From Pseudoips prasinana (lineage: Eukaryota > Arthropoda > Insecta > Lepidoptera > Nolidae), in NCBI GenBank assembly GCA_951640165.1, contig OX621250.1:186001-250000 (forward strand): a stretch of DNA of 64,000 bases, given 5' to 3'. Both the position numbers and the translations under genes were made by a program. Under the pieces are notes generated by a model, which was not told where the DNA came from, searched no databases, and saw only the letters and a list, made by a program, of their open reading frames with translations. Of this stretch, positions 33,701 to 45,700 are shown one piece after another (position 1 is the stretch's first letter; each line of letters opens with the position of its first letter).

Positions 33701-36700
33701 TCACTATATCGCATTAGTAATTATCACTCCAACGCGTTTATTTCCATATGCCCCCTCCTATCGTGTCGCCGGGAATGATGGCTGGCACGAACTAGTGGCG
33801 TTTACCACTCCGATTGGCAATGGAAGTGCTATTGACCACCGGAGGGGTAAACGTCACTATAATCAATAAAAGAGACCTGGCTCTTGGCGGCCGCTGCCGC
33901 AGCACTCTCATTCTGCTCGCCTTTGCGCGTTAATGGTCACTGTTCGAACCCATATGTCGGGTTTGCAAACAGTTATGCTAACCTTTGCATTATGCACAAT
34001 TAACTTATGCCGCAGTTTATGCCAAGAGGGGATTCCCGGTGTAAATATAAGAAATATACATAAGTAACTACTATAAATAGAAGGGGACATTCTTTTATTA
34101 AGGAATACAGTGTAGTCGCGATACGGCGTGCACACGCCAGGTGGCTGATAATTCACCGTTCACAGTAACCACTTACCGTCAAGTGAGCCGTATCCTTGTT
34201 TGCTGACTTGATAACAGCAAAAAACTTAAATTGCTACATTATGTACACACCTCAATTCATGTTTTGCATTAGCTACAATTAGTGTCATGCGAGCTGACTC
34301 GAGTTTAGCTCGGAAAAAGTGTAGTTGTTGCGGAAACATTTAATTAGCGCGGTAAAGCGCGGTGTCGCGTTACGGCGTAGCTCGATTACGGTAATCTGAG
34401 CGCTAATAAAGCTGCAATTTAATTGCGACTTTTTTCATAGCGACATTGTCGTGGATAGGGTTGCCACTTCTAAAACGAAGTATTTCATGTACAAAAATTG
34501 TAAGTGGACAAAATTATGTAATTATTTTCATTTACTTTTACCATTAAAAGTTGTTGTATATGAAATATGTAATAACTAAGTTCATTTAATATCGAACCGT
34601 TTGTAGTAACGAAGTAAAAGTGGTAATTGGAAGTAGTCAATGTCACATTCTTTTTTACAAGATGCTTTAATATGTGTTAGAGTAGAGTCACCGGACCATA
34701 GAGGCGAACGAGCGCTAGCTTTAGAGCCTCGTTTTTATGATCCAGCTATCTGTCAAAATGTGATTACAATTTTAGTAATACGTGCCAAATCAAAACCACA
34801 ATTAGGAATCGAATTTCGACTCAAGGCCATTACTGTCAGGTGCAACTGTCTCACTACGATAGTACGCAAGGAAACAAGCCGCTCCCCCTATCGGGGAATA
34901 CATTTTATAAATACAAGTTAAGATTAATTGTCAAAGAGGACTCAGTGGTCCTATTCTTGACGAACGAGTACGATTGTGTATAGAGTCACGAGAGTTTCTA
35001 ATAGTCTTGACGGTACGGTAGTTGCTAAGATATAAATACGGCGTAGGTAGTAGGTCAGAAAATCAGACGAAGTTTACAGAGTGACTCCAAACTCTGTAAA
35101 CTTTGTCTGTTTTTCTGACCTACTACCTACGCCGTATTTATATCTCAGCAACTACCGTATTGATTTCTTCAAATTAGAATTGTTATTTACGTTGAAAATT
35201 TAATTTAGATATTTTCGCAATTTTGTATATCGATATCTAAACTTTAGGTTTGTAAACAAAAAAAATCGGGCACAAGTTTTAATTTCAATATTATTTTGTT
35301 GACTGTATATATATCCTTTACTGTTCATGCGGTTAGGCTGTGGAACTCTCTTCCGCCAAATATTCGGAACTGCAATTCTATTTATTCTTTCAAAACACAA
35401 ATCAAAAAACACTATCTATCTATTTCATCCAGTTAGAATGTACATTAGTATTAGTATTTAGTGTATTTTAAATTAACTCTGAGTATAATAGAGGTATATA
35501 TTCGTATTTAAGTATTTATGTAAATTATTAGTATGTAAGTATATTGTTGACCTACACACAGTATTGACTATCTTTAATTATTTATTTCCTGTCGCGGGTC
35601 TGCTGGAAGAAATTTCTTACGAAATAAGCAGATCCTATGTACTCTTCGTTCCCGTTATGTTAGACTTTGTATGTTTTTTTGTGTGTACATAAATAAATAA
35701 ATAAAAATAAATACATAAGTACATACAAATAGGAGCTTTATGGAAGAATTTCATAGTATAAACGCAAAAGTTCTGTAATTGTGGCGCAAATGATCTGTAA
35801 TATGGATGTATACTTACAGATATAATATTGAAGAGAATAGGGAATTTTGGTTTTCTCCAGTTTTCTTGAAATCCCTTATTCAGTTCAGCCAAACTCCATT
35901 ATTCATTTTAGGGAAATGTTTAGTGTTAGAATTTAAATGTTTAGGGAAAGTACTTAGTGCCACTTGCATTTGTCTATTTTATATATATATGGTCGAGTTC
36001 TAAGCAATCTCTTTGACATATAGAAAAATATGGTTAACCCAAACTTGTTCCGTATCATTCGCTGTTACGGACGCAATGGAAATTCTCTCGGTCTGTCTGA
36101 AAAGGAAACTTAATAAGTGTTTTTTTTACATCTAGCAACCCTAAACGTAAAGAGTTGGTAATATTAGGCGGGTACCGCGTCAGCTGCGACAGTGCACCGC
36201 GTTCAACTGTCTGTAATGGTGTACTCGTTAGCGCGTATTTGTGGCACTCACTTTGTTCAGCACCGCACTACTGGCGATACATTAGCTCGTCGCATCCTGA
36301 CTCAGTTTTACCAACTCTTATTGCATGCTAAAAGTACCGTATTCATGACTTAGTGAGACATTTGCGATGTACATGCTTTGCTCCCAACTGTTATTCGCAA
36401 CATCAATATAAAAATCGTTGCAAACCTTTGAATTCTACCGCGGTTTCGCAAGTGACCTTGCAGCTTAGGTAGCGTTAAATGGGAATAACATATTATATAG
36501 CTTACCTATATAATATGTTAGAGTTAGAGCATAGCGTTCTGCTGCTACCCTCTAACAGAATACTGAGTGGAACTATTCATTTTCTAACCTCCTTTTTTCT
36601 TTCTGTTTAAATTCGTTGCGGGATCCAAGACAGTTAAAACGATTCCCCGGGACATGCCTGAGCCTCACCGCTCAGCGTCATTTCATTGTGTGCCACTGTT

Positions 36701-39700
36701 GATCCTGGCTTACAGGAGTTTCAGTGGTGGGTAAAAGGGAGGGACTACTCCTGAATAACAGAATACAGTCCAGGTAGCATTAATATGATGCCCTCATAGC
36801 TAGATGCTCTCACCGGTCTGTAAGAGATTGGCGGGGTTAAGCAACTATTCTTGCGGTCAGTTCATAGGTGACCACCAAAGTCGTTTAATTTCTTATCGTG
36901 TCCTCTTTAAGCTGTCGATCCCGGTTGTAGTCGTTAGGCAACAGTCGTAAAGCCATGTCAAAGGCCTACTGAGCGGCTTGAACACCTCGACACTAGAGTA
37001 ACCACTGCCCATACGGTAAGTAAGTAAGCATTAACATATTATTGTTGTGTTGCTGGTGTGAGCAAGGCTGCTAGGCTTATGGCGAGGAAGTAGGGGTGTC
37101 AATGCGTGAGTGCTTTCAGCAGCATAGATACATGAAACCACCTGGTTGTCTTTCTGAAGGCTGACTGCGGGCTTCGGTGCTAAGCCTCATCAAGCGCTTA
37201 CAGCGGTGGAGAGAACTGGTTATGGGCATAGCATGGCAGCAGAAGTAGCTACACTTATACGATACAATTCAAGGTTTCTGAAACAAATGATACATTGTAT
37301 AGTATTCCTAATTCAAGAAAACAAAGTAAGAAGAAGATGTTACATTTCATCAGAGCCAAATTCATGACTAGTTTGTACGTTGGCGTATAAATGAAACACT
37401 ACATGTATGATGCAGTGGTTAAGATTGTCGGATCGCTACGACCTCAACGCTCTCATGTTTTGGGTTCAATCCCCCCACATGACGACTATTTGTGTAACCC
37501 AAGTCGCTTTGAGCCTATGTGTGCTATTAAAAAAAAATGTCCGCGACGTCAATTATTATACTTACCTACTTAAAATAAAGTGCAGTAACAATATAAAGCT
37601 CATACATGTGAGTGCGTACTTTTGAGTAAGGTGCGCTGGAACTCGGTGAGTGTCCGTTGTGTGCACATGTGGAGTGCGCCAGCGATATGCTACATTGCGA
37701 ATAAAAGGTAGGTGCTATCGCTTATACGTATTTTAGGTACTATATACCTTAAAAACGAAACATTTATTCTTTTATACACGGAGACAATAACTTGTTATTA
37801 CATATAAACTCGCATGCGGGGCTACACTTTCCACGTCAAAATTGATGACAGTTGTCAATGTGAACTATTGTCTTAATTATAAAACAGCCATTTATTTCAA
37901 ACTAGCAGTGCCCCGCGGTTTTACCCGAGTAAATATTTATAAATCATAACCTACGTGTTAATCCAGGGTGTCAACTAACTCCATACCAAATTTTATTGAA
38001 ATCGCTCCAGCCGTTTAGACGTGAAGAAGTAACAAACATACATACTCACACAGTCACACACTCACAAACTTTCGGCTTTATAATATTTGTGTGATTCGAT
38101 ACCTTATATTGACATTTCCGCAATGAGTATTTGAATTATATAGCGGTCCTATGATGTGTTGCCATTTAATGGCAAACATAGTGTTCTCCAGCACACGTTG
38201 GAATCAGCTAAAAAGTACCTACAAAGAGGAGGACTATTGGTGTAGTGGATATTAAACCAGATTGATTTTATCAGCTAATGCTTAAAGGAATATATAATTA
38301 TGTTTTGTTTTCTCTACTCCAAAATCGATCAATTGGTTCTTTTAAATGAAATTCCAATACTTTTTTCTCACTGTCCCTTCCAACTAATGAAAATCAAAAA
38401 AGATTAAACTGGTAGACCAATCAGCAAAATATTATGTATACACGATAAACAAAATCAAACTAAAGGAGGAAACAGATTGTTCAAGGGCGCTAGACAGAAC
38501 ATCGTAATCTGACTGACCGTTGGTCTAGCGATTAGAGATTCTGACTGGTAAGCCAGAGGTCATGGGAATGATCCCCACCACGAAGATATAATAATAATAT
38601 CTATAATAATAATATCTCGGTACAATGTCACACAGATCATCCTAGCCCCAAACTAAGCAAAGCTTGTACTATGGGTACCAGGCGACGATATACATACTTA
38701 TATAGATAGATAAATACTTATATACATAGGAAACATCCATGACTCATAAACAAATATTCGTGCTCATCACACAAATATTTGCACTTACCGGGATTTGAAC
38801 CCAGAACCACCAGCTTCGTAGGCAGGAGCACTACCAACTAGGCTACGGTGACTATCAATAGAAGAGATATCTTTGTGCGATTTTGCGCTTTCAGCCAGTT
38901 GTGCTCACCGATCCACAAGTGATCGGCGAGGTGAAGCACCTATGTACGTGCGGTCAGTCTATAGATTGATGACCGTCAAACTTGTTTAATTTCGAGCGTC
39001 TCCGTGCTTCGGAGAGTACGTTAAGCTGTCGGTCCCGGTTTTTGTCGTTAGACAGCAGTCGATAAGCCGTCAGTAACCAGGATTAAGATGAAAGAAGCAC
39101 GATTATTTGCTCTGTGTCTGGGGGTAATGTAGCTATCATATGTATGGATTTAGAAGTATATATATGCCTGCTTGCGTGCTGCATGCTTGCTTGTATGCTG
39201 CAGCAACAGCAAAAATAAGAGATTAAATAATGTGCACCAACTTTCTAGGCGTTTGGTGTAATGAAAATATGGTAATTAAAATAGTGGAATAATGAATGTT
39301 CGGAAACACAATACTTCGAACAAATGTTATTTCGGCTATATGTAACTTCGTTGAAAAGTTTTTCGACCAAATGAAACATCGTAGTAACGAAAAAAAATTA
39401 ATCGATAATAGGGTAACTGATACCGTGGCAGACGTGACTTTGGTGAAATAAAAAAAAAAATAAAAGTTGAAAAGTTTTAGGCGAAATGAAATTCGGTCAA
39501 ATATTTTTCGAACTTATGGTAGGTAACCAAATACATGATTTAGTTGTTGTGGGTGAACTCCTTCTTTTGGAAGATGCATTCAAATTGATGGGAACTTTCT
39601 TGTTCTACTCGTATAAATTGAGGTGTATAGTTCGTTTTAGAATACATTAATAGAAAATTAAGTACTAACGTCCGTAATGATGTTCCACTAGATAAATAAG

Positions 39701-42700
39701 TGGAATTCTCGCTGTAGTGTTTGGGTAAGCTTTTTATAAAAGTGCTCGTATTTAAACTTGTTCCTTTAAGGACTGCTCAGATTTCTTTAAAACCGACAAG
39801 TAATGATACCTTATTCTTTACAGTAATCTCTTTTGTAAAGAGGATAATTCCCAAACGATTATCTCCCAAATCTTAAATAATGTTTCTTTTTAAATAATAA
39901 TCTAAGAGATTCCTAACAGATTCCATAACCGTACATCCCTGTCATTGTCACGTACGTCCTTAATGTAATAATAATATTCTATGCATAAGGTTAAATGGAA
40001 ACTACTTCCTTTGATTTTTAAAGACAATTCCCGCAGTACTTAATGAAATCCTGTATCTTTACAAACACGCAAAATACGGACACAAAGCAAACGCAAACTC
40101 AGACCAATAACTATTTATGGATCACAGAAATAGCTGTACTATGCGGGACTAGGACTCGGAACGAGAGGGAGACCCATTTAAAAATGGACTAAGTATAGGA
40201 ATATATATTTAGTTATGAAAAGAAAGCACTTTTTATAATTGAAGTCTCCTCTGACAATTCTAATCATCTTAATTATAATTGTAAATTTATTTATGTTCGT
40301 TTTAGCGATATTTAGGTAACGACCGTAGACACAAACTAATTAAGTGTATGTTTTGTTGACATTTAATAAGATTTTAAAACAATTGGTTAACTTTGGTAAT
40401 AGCGTTTAGCAAGGATACTTTTACATGCAAACATTAAGTATTCCATTAAAGTATATATAATGATAAAATAACGGCAGGTCCACTTAGGCTAGAGTTTTAT
40501 TAATAAAGCCTTAAAATTTATCTTTTACTATCTTATCTTGGGTAAAAGATATAGGAGATATTTCAACTATGTCGTAGGCATATTAAACCTGATATTCACA
40601 ATTTAATATAGACCGACTTTCTTTTGATTTGCTCATAACTCGTAACAATGAATCTTCCTGTATTTGAATCCTAACCAAATCAAGTTCTTTCCTCCAAAAA
40701 ACCGGACGATATCATTGTTGGTTGATTGGATGCAATCTTCAGCAATGGGACGGCGTTTAGAGTTAGAGCAGAAAGTTTTTGATATTGGAAAGAAGTAGAT
40801 AAACGGAAGAACACTTAACAAAGCTGTGTTATAGGGGTTTAGTTTTTGTTAGATTTGGCAATGACCGTAAAAAAGGGTTTGTCCATCTTGTCCCAGATGT
40901 CGGCCTGTCTATTTGTATGTAAACCAAATAGGATTACAGCGGCCCGCTTTTTACGTTGACAATACCTAGATTGCTATACAGGATGGCTCAAAACCATAGT
41001 AAAATATATTTAGAATTAAATACTAAATCTAGAAGATAACTATAAACCAATACTTTGTTGGGTTTAAGCGGAGCTAGTCTTGCATCGTTTCTACTACCAC
41101 TACTTTTTCTACTACCACTAGAGAGGCTTTTCATAATTTCTCTATTATTATTCAGTGAAATGAAAATGCCTCGTTCACCCTTTATTGAATAAATGATGAA
41201 AGTGAATTTTTTTTTCTTACCGAAATCATCTTTTGAATGTGAAATTGTAGTTTCATGAAGTGTGTGGATGGTCTGCCCTGGGTAACAGTTATATGTAGTT
41301 CTCTACAACTACAGTGCAACACGAGTACAACTCGAGTGCAGAGTCTCCAAGCTTTACTTGCACGGGTGTAACATACTACGTTCATTTTCCGATCCATTTG
41401 TTGTGAGACTTTACTGACGTCATCGATCATTGTACCGAGCTCTTCCAAGGTCTCAGCCATGACTACTATATCATCGGCAAATCGAAAGTGAGTGATGAAA
41501 TCACCATTGACATTGATGCTAAAGCCTTTCCAGTCCCGAAGCTTGAATACATCATGCAATGCAGCGGTGAACAGTTTTGAACATATTACATCTCCCTATC
41601 TCGAAACTCGCGGCAATTAGATAGGATGTTCTGGTCCTGGAGTCGCACTAACATAGTGGCCTACTTATACAAACACTTTAACACCACGACATACCAGTAG
41701 TCAATGAGGTACATTTTGAGACATCAGCACCGCCTAACTTTCAACCCATCCAAAGGCTTTCCATAGCCCACAAACGCTAAGTACAAAGGATGGTTATACT
41801 CCTCAGTCTTCTATTTAACTTACTGCTGTATATGTATGTGGTCTATGTGCCAAAGCATTTTCGAAAACCGGCTCTCGAAAACAACTTGTTAACATGACTC
41901 AGAAGTGCAATGGGTTTGTCATTATTCAAAAGAGTTTTACCGCCTTTTTTGAAGAAGACAACCCCCACCTTCTATGTTATGCTTGTGGCGTTTGCATTCT
42001 AATATGACGCAGTCAAATAACTTCTGAAAGGCCCGTATACGTGTACCACCCGCCTTCAGCAGCCTTGTTGTTCTTAAGTTGTTTGAGAGCCATTCTAATC
42101 TCGTACAGGATGTCTTAGGTGTAATTTCGGATTAGTTGTGTTCTGGGATCTGAGCCATGACTTTTGATAGGTGACGTTGTATGTACAGTTCGACCTCTTC
42201 CAGAAATACGGGTTTATAAGTCCTCAATCTTCATATTTGCAAAGTTCTTTGCGTAATAATATTACACTGAATTATTAAAAAACAATATTCATTCATTCAA
42301 TTAAATTCAAAGCCATAATTACAAGTATAGCATCTGTATGCGGTAAGGGGTTAAAATAAAGTTTATGAGTTTACAAAATGTAATTTTTAATGTGCCGTTA
42401 CACAATTCTCCATGGTCTTATTCAGATTAAAAATATTGCTCATTATATTTAAATCAGTCATGGTTGACCAGGTAAGATGTACAATTTTATCATGTTAACA
42501 GTTCAATGGCGACGCGGCGTTATGCTATGGCAGTATGCCCTCTAGGCGGGCAGGGTCTCGCGCTCGACGCATGTCACTAATTACCGGCTGGCTGTGGCGC
42601 GGCGCGACGCTAATTGATACGCAAATTTCACGAATCGGTCGCCACATTGCGACGCTTTGTACCTCTGATGATCGCGTTTTAATTCACCTGCACAATTATT

Positions 42701-45700
42701 TGATCGCACTAATTGCACAACACTACATAACTTGTATAATTTTATTAATTTGCATTTAACATTTACAGTTACGTTCCACTTTGGCTTCGAATGGGAATGG
42801 TAGTTTTCGCTTATTAAGTGGCACCGGTTCGACTCTATGCTAGCTTAGGATTCTCAGTTTATGTGTGGCAAATATTAACTAATAATTTTTGGTTGGTTGG
42901 TTTAAAAAACAAATATTTTATTAAACCAACCAACTTGAATAAAATTGATCACACTAATATTATGAAGGCGAAAGTTTGTGATTGTATGAGTGTTTGTTAC
43001 TTCTTCACGTCTAAACGTCTGGAGAGATTTTAATAAAATTTGGTATGAATTTAGCTGATACCCTGGATTAACACATAGGCTATCCTACTAACATTATAAA
43101 GGCGAATGTTTGTGATTGTATGAGTGTGTATGTTTGTTACTTCTTCACGTCTAAACGGCTGGAGTGATTTTAATAAAATTTGGTGTGGAGTTAGCTGACA
43201 CCCTGGATTAACACATAGGCTATAATTTATAAAGTTTAATGCGGGTAAAGCCGCTGGGCACATCTAGTAATTTATAAGGTTTTACGTGGGTAAAATCGCG
43301 GGGCACAGCTAGTAAAATATATATTCAAAGCAATAATCTCTTTTATGTAAAGGCTCAAATCACTGTTCAAGCGTTTAAGATCCAACTTGAATCCAACATG
43401 AAAGTTCATAAACTGCTTGAGCGTCGACGCGAACTTTTTTGCCAACAATGGTAATACTAGGCGTCATACAGTGCTTCACTGCCAGCCCATTTTTTCTGTC
43501 AATTTATAAAAGTTATTATTCCTTACTTCATAAAGGATATGCCTGATTTTATGTTATAAATAATTATCTGTAGTTCAGCAACTTTGACAAAATAAAAAGT
43601 AACTGTCTAAAGTTATTTATTGGGTTAAGGCCAAAAACCCTTTCTTGCATGATATTAACTACTAATACATAGCATTTTAGTGTAGTAATACTTTACATTA
43701 ATTTTAGGGTTTACGCTAATATTTCAAAAATGGCGCGATTTAGCAAAAAAAAAATGTTCTAAGATGAAATGAAAGTTTATAAAATTTTCTTTAACTTTGA
43801 TTTAATATGCGTTCCCATATTCCCATCCGTTTTCGAACTACAGGCTCTGGAAAAATGCAAATAAAAAAAGTTTTAAAATATTCGTTTCTAAGTCCAATTC
43901 TGTGAATGATTCCTGGCAAAAGGTCGTTTTCCGCTGTCCAGAGTAAAGCGTTACATTTCCGTCGAATGTCAACTAAATATCACTTGAAGTGTGGTTGCAA
44001 TTCCTCAAAGTATTGCACTTTAAACCGGTGGTTGTCAGATACGGGGTGACTCGTAACATTCCCTTTTATATTATCGATCGTTGCCAATAAACGCGAGGGA
44101 ATCGACTTACATTCTTCGTATTTTATGGAGTCGAAAATAAGCATCGCAGAATCCTTTGTAGCCGACCCTCGGCGACTGGCGCGCGGCGCGGGGCGACGTA
44201 CGATGCGATACGGCGCCGTCACGCGTTCGACACGCACCATTAAACCACCAAACGCGTCGTGGACATCAAATAAGATTTATTCAACATGTAGGATTAGAAG
44301 ATCATTAAAGCAGCACTATTCTACATCCTGCTATTTAATTAATTATTCTTTGTTGCCAATTCTTGTCTTTCTCTTAAAATTTATATATCTTTAAGAAGAT
44401 TACAATTTCAAGTTATTGTGGCGAGCGGTGGGTCAGGGGATTGGAAATAAAACTGATGTTTGAACAGGAACGTTTATTGGCGTGAACAGTGACTGTTGGT
44501 TCACCTCTAAGATAACAGAACACAAGTCCTCAGAGTCGCGGCGACTAGTTCTCAGTTAGAGTCCACACGTAGCGCACTTCAGTACGTACAGTACAGGTCC
44601 CGTGACGAGCACTGCCCAAGTTAAAGTCCTGACGTACAGGGCACACTTCACACTGCGTAGCGAACACTTGGCACTGTTTACTGTCACCGATCACTTGCAC
44701 TTGTTCAGTTTTCCACTTAGATTACTTCCTTTCAATTCGCCTTCGATTTCACTTGAATTAACACTCAACTGATCTGCTTTAACATTCCGCTTATATATGT
44801 ACCCCTAAATTATTATTTTTTTCTAGAAAACTCGCCTAAATGGTAGATTAGTCGTAATGCTTCTGTTCTTGTTTTCACCTATCTCTTTCTAATTATTCTG
44901 GAAACATCTAATGTCAAATTTTACATTTACATTTAGAATTGTGTATGTCCTTTTCATCTGCTATCCTTTTTCTTTAGTTCTGGTATTATCTAGAACATTC
45001 TAGCGCTGTTTTAAAAGCCAACAAAATCCTTAGTGGTACTAGGGTTCGAAGCTCGAACGTGACATTATATTTAGTTATGCATTAAAATATTGTTACCACG
45101 AAAACCTTGTTTACATATGCATGTATGCATTTAGAAATACATAAGTAAGTTTAAGAGTTGTCTGGTCGCCATAGCCTGCCTAAGATTTGATCAGATGGCA
45201 GTGTGTTAGTCAAAATCATTTATTCCGTAAATATTTTACATTAATTATGTGGAATCGTCATATTTTTTTACCCTACCGTGCAGTGCATGACGTGGCAGCT
45301 ACTGAGAAACACTGCCAGAAAACTCAGTAGGAATCCTTTTTTAAAATAAAATATACTTAAGATTAATTACAATCATGTGTGTTGACTCAGAACAACTCAA
45401 TCCCAAGCACTTTTATCAATTAAATAATCAGAAATTTTGTAATATGCCCTGCTACACAATTTGGCTATAATAATTCTTTTAAACTTATTCGTAGACAATT
45501 GAACCAAGATATTTACATTAATGGTTTCGAGCCATTCTAATAAATTACAATTTATTAGAATGGCATATATATGATTATATTCCTCCACCCTGCAGTGCCG
45601 TTTGTCGGCAGTATTCTTGCAAGTTCACAAAGCACAACTTCTTACAACTGCATAACAATAGTAATTCTAGGGTTATTTAGCAGCAGATGAAGTGCTAATG

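Noticed and set aside
44417..45064. Full LTR retrotransposon
   Set aside because: No second LTR and no gag or pol frame nearby; it is a solo LTR.
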